Shown: positions 1-8,043 of the stretch, piece by piece
How the letters are laid out: each line of letters opens with the position of its first letter
Position numbering within the stretch: the stretch's first letter is position 1
Assembly (NCBI GenBank): GCA_028692415.1
Contig: JAQUXM010000019.1
Location: forward strand, 1-33,930
Reading direction: 5' to 3'
Length of the DNA stretch: 33,930 nucleotides
DNA from: Syntrophomonadaceae bacterium
Lineage (GTDB): Bacteria > Bacillota > Syntrophomonadia > Syntrophomonadales > Syntrophomonadaceae
Translations under genes and position numbers: made by a program
The notes under the pieces: model-generated
The model's input: the letters and a program-made list of their open reading frames with translations, nothing else
Told to the model about the DNA's origin: nothing
The model's database searches: none

Positions 1-240
1 CAGCAGCGCGTGGCGATTGCCCGTTCTTTAATAAACCGACCCCGGATGATTCTGGCCGATGAGCCCACCGGTAACCTGGATTCAAGCAACACGCAGTCCG
101 TTTTCTCACTGCTGCGGGATATCAACAGCGACTACCGTACCACCTTCATCATGGTTACCCATGATCTTAATCTGGCCGGCAACGCGGATCGCCTGATTGA
201 ATTAAAGGACGGCTTGATTGTCAAGGATACGGTTTATTAA
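1..240 (+). CDS. ABC transporter ATP-binding protein, C-terminal part (LolD/MacB type)
   Basis: The gene enters from the left edge already in frame, so only its last 79 residues are visible. They begin inside the ABC signature ([10 protein letters not shown]). Next come a Walker B motif with the LolD/MacB-type extension ([12 protein letters not shown]) and the H-loop (MVTHD). The GNLD D-loop is typical of ATPases that work with MacB/FtsX-type permeases in lipoprotein, peptide or antibiotic export, or in envelope stress. The partner permease is not in the window. The reading frame stops at TAA and a bidirectional terminator follows about 160 bases later. The family call is firm; the substrate is unknown. 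Confidence 0.9.
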   Translation, partial: QQRVAIARSLINRPRMILADEPTGNLDSSNTQSVFSLLRDINSDYRTTFIMVTHDLNLAGNADRLIELKDGLIVKDTVY

Positions 241-358
241 GCAAATAATTAACACCCTTATCGCTTTTGAGCAGCACATAAAACCCATAATCATTTCAAA
301 TTGAAAGCGTGGGTACACTCTATTTGCATTTATCGTATAGATGGTCGGTGCTTTATTC

Positions 359-388
359 TAACTCTACTCAAGTACGTATTTCCTCGCT
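359..388. repeat. Degenerate copy of the element upstream of the SLH-chelatase gene
   Basis: This stretch (TAACTCTaCTCAAg..CGTATTTCcTCGCT) matches 6014-6044 (TAACTCTgCTCAA..CGTATTTCtTCGCT) with a few mismatches and a one-base length difference. The 6014-6044 copy lies just upstream of the SLH-chelatase promoter; this copy lies beyond the 3' end of the same gene. The two copies therefore bracket it. A shorter related string (CGCTTTTGAGCAG) occurs in the opposite orientation near 264-276. No gene starts downstream of this copy on the minus strand, so it looks like an orphan or relic promoter element. Confidence 0.5.
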
Positions 389-398
389 ATAAACAGTA

Positions 399-439
399 AA
401 AAACAGGTGCCAACCGCCTGATGCGGAGCACCTGTTTTT
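399..439. terminator. Bidirectional intrinsic terminator between convergent genes
   Basis: A perfect 12-bp inverted repeat (AAAAACAGGTGC ... GCACCTGTTTTT) with a 17-base loop has an A-run on one side and a T-run on the other. It can end transcription of the plus-strand ABC gene and of the minus-strand SLH gene. The rest of the 241-498 gap shows nothing else except the repeat copy at 359-388. Confidence 0.85.
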
Positions 440-498
440 ATATTTACTTTATAATAGGAATTGTTTTCTCTATTGTTCCTGCATCATAAGCACCCTGC

Positions 499-3400
499 TC
501 AGGCCGCCTGGTCTTCTTCTTGCCCAGTTTCCGCAAGTCCTATTTGTTCAAGAACGCCGCCATCCCACGTCATGGTGCTGGTGCAATTATCCACGGTGGA
601 ATTATAGGCATAGCCCGCAATGCTGCCTATGCTTCCTTCGTTTCCGCCGCCGGTAATGCTGCCCGAGGCGCTGCAATCTATAATTCTATACAAAGTTGGT
701 TCCGGATTATCCTCTGAATACAACTCTTGATAGAAGCTTCCACCAACCAGCCCACCAACGCGGTTTGTGCTGTTCGACACGGTTATGTTAATGTCAGACG
801 AGCATCTCGTTATCTGTGTAAGGGTATCTATATCATACGTTCCCGTATAGCCTATAAGACCTCCGATCATGGTATTGTTTGCACCTGAAGCCGTAATGGA
901 AACGGTGGCACGGCAGTCTGCAACACTTTCTCCCTCCGGGCAGGCTTGGCCGGCCAGGCCGCCCAGGCCAAAGCAATCATCACCTGTCGCCGTCACCGTT
1001 CCTTCTACAGTACAAGAGTCAATCAGCGATTCTCCTTCCTGACCGCCAATTAAAACGCCTGCACAGCAGCCGCCATTGCCCAATACCTCAATATTAGCCA
1101 CAGCGTCACAGTTGATCAAATCTCCAAATCCGCCGCCGGTAATGCCGCCTATCGCCTGCCAACCTCGCACTGTATTACTGCCGATTAAGCTTACGTTCTC
1201 CAGGGTGCATTCCGAAGCTTGATACCCGACCACGCCGCCGCTCAGGAAACACCCAGTTACTTCTAGATTCTCTACCGTCAAATCATATATGTCTCCGATT
1301 ACGCATCCGAACAAACCTGTCGCCATACCCTCAGGCTTATTAATTGTCACATTGGAGATGGTGTGCCCGTTGCCGTTAAAAGTTCCGGTAAAAGCCACTG
1401 CCGGGTTGGGCGTCTCCGCATCTTCCGGCGCGCTGGAGGCCGGCTGGAAGGTACCAATCGGTTCCCAATTCTCATATCCGGAAAGATCGATATCCGCCGT
1501 CAGGATAAAGTGCTTGTTCAGGCAGTAGCGTACCCCGTCAAGCTGTTCTGCTGTTGCGATCTGATAAGGATCGGACTCCGTGCCGCTGCCGCCCGTGAAG
1601 GCGGTGCTTGCCTCTATGGTAAACAAATTATCAGCATCTTCCCAGCGTACTTTTTCAACTACTTGAGCCCGGAGATCTTGAAATGCCTTTTTTTCTTCAG
1701 AGCTTGCAGTATTGTTTTTTACCTTGGTTTTTATGGCGAAAAAGTTATCCGGAAATACCTTGGAAAGTGCCTTAACGGTTAATATCGTGCCACTCTCGCA
1801 ATCAGTGATCTGATAACTATAATAATCTTCATTATGAGGCCGTTCTTCCAGCTGGTATCTGCCGTCACCCAGTATGGCTTGCAGTGCCACCTCAGTGCCT
1901 TCCGAGTTTGGTCCGACTACAGTAAATCGGCTGCGATCAGCAACTGCGCCCGGGCTTAAGACCTCAAGCGCTTCCTGCATAGCCCGATAAGCAAAGGAAC
2001 CGCAGACACAGACCTTGCCCCCTTCCTCCAAAGCCACATCCGAGTACTGGACCACATAGGTCTGCCCTGCTTCCTGCACTTCAATGTCTCCCATGATCGC
2101 ATCATTGGCACGAGATGCAATATATAGGGCTATGTTGGCATGTGGCAATAGCGCTCTTTGTCCGGCTTCGGGGTACAGATAAGTTATACCATCCAGGGCG
2201 TTAGGTATTTTAGTGCTGGTATAAACGCCTTCACTCAACATAACCGGCATTACTATAACTGTGCAGTCAGGATTATTATTTATTACCTCTTCGACCACGG
2301 TTCTTATGCCGGGTGTTCCTGCCCCTACAAATCCGTAGCATACCTGCTTGAATCCGTGTATTTGCTGCAATTTATCCCCTAATGATGCCATCTTTTCTTT
2401 CCAGACAGCCAGATTGTCTGGATCAGATGTGCCATGAGCAACCAGAACCACTATTTCTTCCGCAGCATTCTGGCTAAGGCTTTCCACTCTTTCATCGAGA
2501 ATTTCAGCAATCAGTAAATGATCATCTAAAGCGGAAGTCAATTCCACCGCAGCAGTCATTTGGATTCTTGCCAAACCATCTTCTAGTGCGGCTGCATCGT
2601 CTATTGAACCGGGTAAACCGAGCATGTATTTTATTTCTTCCATGTGGCTGGAAGCAGAACAAATGAAAATCGGAACCGCCACAATGCGTTTTACTCCCTT
2701 TTCTTCCAGTGCCTGCACGGCCATGGGAATGCTTTCTGTTTCCACATCCAAAAACCCTAATTCCACTGGATAAGGCACTTCAACCTCGGCTACTGATTCG
2801 CGTACACTCTGGTTCCATTCTTCACCTGACCCGTGGGCTACAACTAATATTCCGATATCAGCCTGTTCTTCATTAGCATTATCGATACCAAACAGGCATT
2901 CGAACATAGCTACCTTATCAGCCGTACTGAATTCATCGCTCATCTGAAACATGGTCGGCATCCAACTGCCGAGCGTTACGCTGTCCGGTTTGTAAGTGCC
3001 CAGCGCATCCTTGCTTGCGGCATAGTAGAAATGGACGTGAGCAGGCATGGTGGCCTCATCCATACCCTCGTCAAAGTGGGGTTTGAGCATCGCAATATAG
3101 TTCAGCACACCCGCATCGTCATCCGCCTTGAATACATAGGTTGTCTCCCCGGCCAACATTCCCAGGTTGTTGTTGCTCTCTACAAAGGTGTAAGGGTGAG
3201 ACTCAATGACATTCCCGTCATTGTCACAAAAACTGATGGTCTTGTAATCATTAGCGTATTTCATCTGGTAGATCTGCGTACCGTTATTGGCCGGAGTCGA
3301 TGCCATATTTGCAAACATGGCCTTCAGAGATTCTCCGTCCGTGACCTGCACGCCAAACATTCCCGCCATCATTTGCGCCATCTCAGAGGAGGCTGCGGCA

Positions 3401-5940
3401 TTCCACAGGTCGCTTAGAGCATCGTCGTTTACATAATTGACCAGCGATTCAAAGCTGCCGCTACCGCGATTTGCCCAAGCGGAAAGATTCTCAAAGCCTT
3501 CCGGCTGATCAGCACTTTCGTACATTCTCTCGGTCGTTCCGATCTCGGCTGTACCCTGTACGCCGTCGATCAGGACGTCGGATGTGCAGTCTGCGATGGT
3601 GCAGTTCATCGCGCGTCCGGCAATCGTACCCGGAGTGACCGCTCCGATTATTTGACCCTCGGCGTTGCAATTGTTGATGGCAAAGACTGTTTCCATTCCC
3701 ATGAAGTAAAGTCCCGTGCCTACCAGCCCGCCGATATGCGTGGCGTTGGCCGTGTTCATCACCAATGCGGCCGAACAATTTTCTATTACTGCCGGATTTT
3801 CCGGGTCCCCGGTACCCGCATACCCGCATAAGCCGCCGACCGCGTGAGCCGAGTTAGGCGCGGTTACGGTCACGTCCGCCGTACAGCCCGTGATACTTTC
3901 GAGATATATGAGACAACCGCCTATACCGCCAAGACCAACAGGCTCGTTGCCCGCGGCGATTATCTCGCCCTTGGCGGAGCAATTCTCAATGCTGCCGCTA
4001 AAACCACCACCACCTATGATCAGACCGCCGCATTCGGCCACATCGCACTGGATGATAGGACCGCTGGAAAAGTCATTGTCACCCAGCACGTTAATCGTTA
4101 CATCTTCAACCGTGCAGTTCTTAACGTCTCCATATCCGCTCCCGCCGAGAATGCCGCCGGTGCAATTGACGCCGGAGATCGTATTTTTACCTTTAAGCGT
4201 CAGATTTTCCACCGATCCGAAGTTATAGCCGATGATACCTGCCGTTGCCATGTAGCCGATAACCGAGGCATTTTCCACAGTCAGGTTTTTAATCACAGCA
4301 CCGGAGGATGCCACACCGAACAAACCAACACCGACAAGGTCCTGGTGGCTTGCGGTCAGGTTGGAGACGCTGTGGCCGTTGCCGTCAAATGTGCCAGAAA
4401 AGGCTAGATCGCTAAGACCACCATTTTCGAGAGCCTCATCAAAGGTTCCGATGGGCGTCCAGTTGGTGCAGCCAGAAATATCTATGTCCGCCGTCAGGAT
4501 AAAGTGCTTGTCCAGATAGTTGCGCACCCGGTCGAGCTGTGCCGCCGTAGCGATTTGGTACGGGGAGGACACAGTACCGTTGCCTCCCGCAAAGGTTGAA
4601 CTGGAGGATCCTCCTCCTCCTCCGCCGGAACTCGTTCCACTGCTGGCCGAAGGAGTGGTGGCAGCAGGTTTATCGATGATCGTAGCCGCCACATTCGTCG
4701 TAGCCGGCGCGTTGCCGTTTATCGAAACACCGTTGGCATTGATCTGCGCCTTGGTAATTGTTCCCTGGTTACTTACGCTAATCTTCGCATTGGCGGTCAG
4801 CGTCTCCACTCTGCCGGACACCGTGATTTTTGTGTCCGCCGCGGCCTCCGCCACATTAAGCGTGCTGACAACGCTGTCCTTATCCACATTTAGGACCGCA
4901 TTTCTGGCGGTTACATCCACCTGTCCGACCTGAGCGTCAACGGCTTTGATTCCTACATCAGCGGTAACGGTGATGCTTGCAAAGGATCCAGTCAGAATAA
5001 TATCGTCCGTGCCTTTATCCACCAAGACCGCTTCCACGACGGCGCCTTCCGAGCTAACAATGCGAATCGACCCGCCATCCGTCTTTTCCATAATAAGATG
5101 CGATATTTGACCGCCCTTAATGTGAATGGAATCGGAACCTCCGCCGCGAACCAGGGTGTTACCTGAAACCGTGACGTTGTTCATGGTTATATCGCCATTT
5201 CCGACACCCTCGGCAATGATCAGATCCCCTGAAATTTTCGTGTCTTTAAGCACCGCGCCCGGTGTATTGACAATCGCTGTACCAGATATATTTCCTGTGT
5301 ATTCCTTGTTTTCATTATATAATTGCTTGACGGAATTATTGAGAATGGTGACAACCTCGGCCCGGGTAATGCCGGCTTTCGGTTTGAATTGGCCATTTGA
5401 GCCCTGCACATAGCCGGCACCGGCCATAGCGTTTATATAGCCGGAAGCCCATGGAGAAATCTTCGCGGCATCGAAAAACGCTGTACTGCCTGCCGCTTTT
5501 TCCCTTAGTCCCAGTGCCCGCCCCAGCATAACGACGGCTTCCTCGCGGGTAATATTGTCAGCCGGGCGCACCGCATTGCCGTCACCACTGATGACCCCGG
5601 CGGCGTTGGCTTTCAAGATGGCATCCGTATAAAAGGCCTGGCCCAAATCGGAAAAGCCATTCTTCGCTTTCGTTTGATAATGCATGACCTTGTCAATGAT
5701 GACCGCTATTTCTCCCCTGGTAATGGGCTCGTCCGGGCGGAATGCGCCGTCCGCTCCGCATACGATTCCCTGGCCGCTCCATTTTTCGATGGCCGTTTGC
5801 CCCCAGTGCCCCTGCACATCGGAAAAGGTTGCATACGCAGCGCCCGGGAACAATGAAACAAGCATGGCCACTGCCAGCAGCAGGCTGAAGAATTTCCTTA
5901 ATGTCAGCTGCTTGGGATTGCTTAAGTTTTTCTTTAGCAC
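499..5940 (-). CDS. Giant SLH surface protein with GLUG, ZinT-like, twin CbiX/CbiK-like chelatase and FmdE-like domains
   Basis: Secreted, probably S-layer-anchored protein of 1813 residues. It has a signal peptide ending near AAYA, three SLH repeats (about 38-205), a beta-rich region (210-430) and a Gly/Ser linker (about 445). GLUG repeats follow (450-800). A ZinT/YodA-like domain (about 805-1020) has His residues in LKPHFDEG and PAHVHFYYA. Two sirohydrochlorin-chelatase-like domains begin at ILVVAHGSG (about 1028) and VVLVAHGTSD (about 1160). The first keeps a second His (SASSHMEEI); in the second this place reads EGVYTSTK. An FmdE-like domain follows (about 1287-1440, KVCVCGSFAYRAMQ), then a second GLUG block to the C-terminus. 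The start chosen is GTG at 5940, because AGGAGG sits 8 bases before it; a TTG six bases earlier would be only 2 bases from that site. SLH, GLUG and chelatase calls are firm; ZinT and FmdE are family-pattern calls. Metal capture or insertion at the cell surface is inference. Confidence 0.88.
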   Translation of the reverse strand: MLKKNLSNPKQLTLRKFFSLLLAVAMLVSLFPGAAYATFSDVQGHWGQTAIEKWSGQGIVCGADGAFRPDEPITRGEIAVIIDKVMHYQTKAKNGFSDLGQAFYTDAILKANAAGVISGDGNAVRPADNITREEAVVMLGRALGLREKAAGSTAFFDAAKISPWASGYINAMAGAGYVQGSNGQFKPKAGITRAEVVTILNNSVKQLYNENKEYTGNISGTAIVNTPGAVLKDTKISGDLIIAEGVGNGDITMNNVTVSGNTLVRGGGSDSIHIKGGQISHLIMEKTDGGSIRIVSSEGAVVEAVLVDKGTDDIILTGSFASITVTADVGIKAVDAQVGQVDVTARNAVLNVDKDSVVSTLNVAEAAADTKITVSGRVETLTANAKISVSNQGTITKAQINANGVSINGNAPATTNVAATIIDKPAATTPSASSGTSSGGGGGGSSSSTFAGGNGTVSSPYQIATAAQLDRVRNYLDKHFILTADIDISGCTNWTPIGTFDEALENGGLSDLAFSGTFDGNGHSVSNLTASHQDLVGVGLFGVASSGAVIKNLTVENASVIGYMATAGIIGYNFGSVENLTLKGKNTISGVNCTGGILGGSGYGDVKNCTVEDVTINVLGDNDFSSGPIIQCDVAECGGLIIGGGGFSGSIENCSAKGEIIAAGNEPVGLGGIGGCLIYLESITGCTADVTVTAPNSAHAVGGLCGYAGTGDPENPAVIENCSAALVMNTANATHIGGLVGTGLYFMGMETVFAINNCNAEGQIIGAVTPGTIAGRAMNCTIADCTSDVLIDGVQGTAEIGTTERMYESADQPEGFENLSAWANRGSGSFESLVNYVNDDALSDLWNAAASSEMAQMMAGMFGVQVTDGESLKAMFANMASTPANNGTQIYQMKYANDYKTISFCDNDGNVIESHPYTFVESNNNLGMLAGETTYVFKADDDAGVLNYIAMLKPHFDEGMDEATMPAHVHFYYAASKDALGTYKPDSVTLGSWMPTMFQMSDEFSTADKVAMFECLFGIDNANEEQADIGILVVAHGSGEEWNQSVRESVAEVEVPYPVELGFLDVETESIPMAVQALEEKGVKRIVAVPIFICSASSHMEEIKYMLGLPGSIDDAAALEDGLARIQMTAAVELTSALDDHLLIAEILDERVESLSQNAAEEIVVLVAHGTSDPDNLAVWKEKMASLGDKLQQIHGFKQVCYGFVGAGTPGIRTVVEEVINNNPDCTVIVMPVMLSEGVYTSTKIPNALDGITYLYPEAGQRALLPHANIALYIASRANDAIMGDIEVQEAGQTYVVQYSDVALEEGGKVCVCGSFAYRAMQEALEVLSPGAVADRSRFTVVGPNSEGTEVALQAILGDGRYQLEERPHNEDYYSYQITDCESGTILTVKALSKVFPDNFFAIKTKVKNNTASSEEKKAFQDLRAQVVEKVRWEDADNLFTIEASTAFTGGSGTESDPYQIATAEQLDGVRYCLNKHFILTADIDLSGYENWEPIGTFQPASSAPEDAETPNPAVAFTGTFNGNGHTISNVTINKPEGMATGLFGCVIGDIYDLTVENLEVTGCFLSGGVVGYQASECTLENVSLIGSNTVRGWQAIGGITGGGFGDLINCDAVANIEVLGNGGCCAGVLIGGQEGESLIDSCTVEGTVTATGDDCFGLGGLAGQACPEGESVADCRATVSITASGANNTMIGGLIGYTGTYDIDTLTQITRCSSDINITVSNSTNRVGGLVGGSFYQELYSEDNPEPTLYRIIDCSASGSITGGGNEGSIGSIAGYAYNSTVDNCTSTMTWDGGVLEQIGLAETGQEEDQAA

Positions 5941-5992
5941 CTTCAATTCCTCCTCGTTTTTAAAGTGGGATACGCATATTTTCCCCTTATTA

Positions 5993-6017
5993 ATTATAGA
6001 AGTTAGTATTGACTAAC
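5993..6017 (-). promoter_or_regulatory. Promoter of the SLH-chelatase gene with GTTAGT palindrome
   Basis: On the minus strand a consensus TATAAT (5998-5993) lies three bases after a perfect 6-4-6 palindrome, GTTAGT-N4-ACTAAC (6002-6017). No TTGACA-like box is found 16-18 bases upstream, so the promoter probably needs an activator, or the palindrome is an operator. The same palindrome next to TATAAT recurs at 12880-12901 before the ABC transporter pair. Confidence 0.6.
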
Positions 6018-6020
6018 TCT

Positions 6021-6070
6021 GCTCAAAAAGCGTATTTCTTCGCTCAAAAACCGTTGGTTTTGCTCATTTA
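6021..6070. promoter_or_regulatory. Three direct repeats about 21 bp apart (GCTCAAAAA-type), possible AraC-type sites
   Basis: GCTCAAAAA occurs at 6021-6029 and again at 6042-6050, and GCTCATTTA at 6062-6070. The spacing is 21 and 20 bases, about two DNA turns, directly upstream of the promoter at 5993-6017. Same-face direct repeats are the usual binding arrangement for AraC-family activators, and such a regulator is encoded just upstream. The assignment is inference. Confidence 0.45.
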
Positions 6071-6075
6071 AATAT

Positions 6076-6108
6076 ATAAAAATGCTGCCCGACATTCCGG
6101 CAGCATTA
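6076..6108 (-). terminator. Intrinsic terminator after the AraC-family gene
   Basis: Read on the minus strand, AATGCTGCC pairs with GGCAGCATT across a short loop and is followed by a run of T and A bases. It lies about 20 bases after the stop of the AraC-family gene and separates it from the SLH-chelatase promoter. Confidence 0.8.
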
Positions 6109-6126
6109 TAAAAAGGATATTCCATT

Positions 6127-7188
6127 TTACTGATTACTAAAGCTTTTTCTCTTTACAAGTTCTCCGGGATTCATGCCATACTTTTTTTTGAAAGCCGCGG
6201 CAAAATGGCTGATGTTCCCATAGCCAACCATACCTGCCACCTTACTTACACTTGATTCTCCCTTTTCCAGAAGCAGCAAAGTGGTCTCTAATCTTTTATC
6301 AATAATATAAGCATGTACCGGCATTCCGAAAAGAGCTTTAAACCCTTTGGTAAGCTTTGATTCACTCAAATAGACCATCCGGGACAGGTCGACACAGGAG
6401 GGAGGGTTTGTCATGTTTTGGTCCAATATCTCACGGGCTCTGAAAATGCAGTCCTTGTCTGTCCGCGAAAGTTTTATGCCTGCGTCCTTTATTATCCCTG
6501 TTTGCAGGAGTGCTTCACTTAAATACACAGCCAAAAGTTCCAACAACTTGCCTTCGGTATACATATTCAGCAGGGCATCTTTATAGGGGCAACTCAGCAT
6601 CTGCTGCAAAATAACCTGTACTGAAGGGGTAATAGAATATTTTTTAAAGCAGTCACAGCACGATCCTATTACAGAGCAGTTCACTTCTTTCCCGTATTCC
6701 CATACCATTTCATAAAACCTGTATATGGGGATTCTTATTCTTATGAATTCAAATTCACGATCCGAAGGGTAACAGCTACGCTCAATGCCGTTTCTGCTAT
6801 TGGATATAAAACTTTCACCCTTATTGATTTGCAGTTGTTTGCAGGCATTCTGCCATTCCCATTCCCATTCGATTCCTTCTTTCAAGCAAAAGCATATGTC
6901 GATATTTGAAGCATCCGTTTTTCCTATAACATCCGTATCACGCTTGTAGCACATCCGGAATTCGGAAACGATAATGCCTTGGTGGGTGCTGATCTGTCTG
7001 AAGTAACCACGGCCTATTTCTTCGGGAATTAAAAACTCGTATCTTTGGGGGCTGATTTGAGACATCCTGGAATAAGCATTGCAAATAGACTGATTACCCG
7101 ATAATAGACCGCGTTCATTATCATGTTTGGTTTCCATATCAGATTCGTTTATAATTTTTTGTTTAGAAATTACGCTAATATTTGTCAT
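6127..7188 (-). CDS. AraC-family transcriptional regulator, PchR/YbtA-like
   Basis: DNA-binding regulator of 353 residues. The N-terminal two-thirds is a poorly conserved sensor region. The last 100 residues carry the two AraC helix-turn-helix units: CVDLSRMVYLSESKLTKGF, then the hallmark GYGNISHFAAAFKKKYGMNPGEL. Size and layout match PchR/YbtA-type regulators, which in other bacteria activate siderophore genes when the siderophore is present. The start is set at ATG 7188, because GAGGA lies about eight bases before it; an upstream in-frame start at 7257 would overlap the methyltransferase relic. The gene sits 52 bases behind that relic and probably shares its Fur-boxed promoter at 7783-7811. 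Its targets may be the repeated promoter elements in this window. The family is firm; ligand and targets are inference. Confidence 0.88.
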   Translation of the reverse strand: MTNISVISKQKIINESDMETKHDNERGLLSGNQSICNAYSRMSQISPQRYEFLIPEEIGRGYFRQISTHQGIIVSEFRMCYKRDTDVIGKTDASNIDICFCLKEGIEWEWEWQNACKQLQINKGESFISNSRNGIERSCYPSDREFEFIRIRIPIYRFYEMVWEYGKEVNCSVIGSCCDCFKKYSITPSVQVILQQMLSCPYKDALLNMYTEGKLLELLAVYLSEALLQTGIIKDAGIKLSRTDKDCIFRAREILDQNMTNPPSCVDLSRMVYLSESKLTKGFKALFGMPVHAYIIDKRLETTLLLLEKGESSVSKVAGMVGYGNISHFAAAFKKKYGMNPGELVKRKSFSNQ

Positions 7189-7240
7189 AATATATTCCTC
7201 AAAATATATGGTTCCGTCAGACATGTAAAATCTCTTATTC

Positions 7241-7762
7241 TCACATCTTTCTTGCAATATCTACGTCCATTAGTCCCTTAAACATATTTACGGTTTGTTT
7301 GTATACGCTGGTAAAAACTGCTCTTAAAGCGGCCTCACTGACTTCACCCTGCTTCAGTCCATAATCGCATCCCTTTAATTGATTTGGCAACCACGATACG
7401 ATTATTTCCTTTGGGCCGGTATTTTCATGGGTTATCCCATCTGATATGCACATAAATACGCCTCCCGGGTTTAATGCAGCAAATATTTTCTTGATAATAA
7501 TATCCATCTTCTCTTTGGCAAAATTAAGTGATCCAATCGACATAATGAAGTCATATCCCTCACCTATGTAATCGTTAATATAGTCGCCGCTAATTATCTC
7601 AATCCTATCCTCCAGACCATATTCCTGAATACAGTTTTCAATTGTCTTAGGCATTTGCGGTAAATCAAAAATATTCCCCTTCATTTCAGGATGCTCTTTA
7701 AACAACTGCTATACCCAACAGCAGCCCCACCTCCTAAATCAAGCATTTTTATAAAGGCACCG
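7241..7762 (-). pseudogene. Broken SAM-dependent O-methyltransferase (Methyltransf_2 type), N-terminally deleted and frameshifted
   Basis: The readable part (from about 7705 down) matches the catalytic half of plant/fungal-type O-methyltransferases: HPEMKGNIFDLPQM, ISGDYIND, GYDFIMSIGSLNF, LNPGGVFMC. The SAM-binding motif MLDLGGGAAVGY lies just upstream in another frame (about 7715-7750). In-frame TAG and TGA codons lie between the two pieces, so a one-base shift near 7709 breaks the gene. The usual dimerisation domain of about 150 residues is missing; a Fur-type promoter is found there instead, which suggests a deletion. The gene was probably the first in a unit with the AraC regulator. In siderophore and metallophore clusters such enzymes tailor the product. 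A sequencing error could explain the frameshift but not the missing N-terminus. Confidence 0.75.
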
Positions 7763-7782
7763 ATAAAGGTGCTTTTATTGAT

Positions 7783-7817
7783 ATTATATTGATATTGATA
7801 ATTATTATCAATATCAA
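7783..7817 (-). promoter_or_regulatory. Fur-type promoter within a perfect 29-bp palindrome
   Basis: On the minus strand TTGATA (7811-7806), 17 bases and TATAAT (7788-7783) form a near-consensus sigma-A promoter. It is overlapped by a perfect 29-base palindrome (7789-7817) whose core, TGATAAT-T-ATTATCA (7796-7810), is an exact 7-1-7 Fur box. The promoter points at the methyltransferase relic and the AraC gene. Repression by Fur with iron (or a Fur-family paralogue with another metal) is the expected control. Between 7706 and 8039 nothing else is seen but this promoter, the relic 5' part and a His-rich reading frame. Confidence 0.75.
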
Positions 7818-7839
7818 TTGTAATGACACCACTTTTCAA

Positions 7840-8043
7840 TTGTCAATTAATATTTATTTAAAAGATAGATATCTGAACCACGATCTGGGCCCCGGTAATA
7901 AAAATGCCGAAAATGAATTCCATTTTCATGGACATTTTCACCATCAGGCGCAGGGCATTGAAATGTCTTTCGACGGATCGATGCTTTCGATACCTGCAAT
8001 CAATTTCAAAGACTTAAAATGTCAGTTCCCTGTTAACAGTTAG
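7840..8043 (+). CDS. Short His-rich reading frame, possibly the tail of a lost gene
   Basis: A 67-residue frame (from a TTG) carries a striking histidine cluster, NEFHFHGHFHHQ, then GIEMSFDGSMLSIPAINFKDLKCQFPVNS. The spread of third-codon bases looks coding-like in the last 45 residues, but no ATG with a ribosome site precedes them. The stop overlaps the stop of the convergent Phd-Uma2 gene. I do not recognise the family. It could be the 3' end of a metal-binding protein whose 5' part was lost with that of the neighbouring methyltransferase, or a chance frame. The His cluster beside a Fur box is the only reason to list it. Confidence 0.25.
   Translation: MSINIYLKDRYLNHDLGPGNKNAENEFHFHGHFHHQAQGIEMSFDGSMLSIPAINFKDLKCQFPVNS

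Noticed and set aside
3844-4407. Plus-strand open frame of 187 codons opposite the SLH-chelatase gene
   Set aside because: It is an antisense shadow over the GLUG repeats, with no motif and no ribosome site.
7189-7257. Longer N-terminus for the AraC-family protein starting at 7257
   Set aside because: It would overlap the methyltransferase frame and has no ribosome site, while ATG 7188 has one at good spacing.
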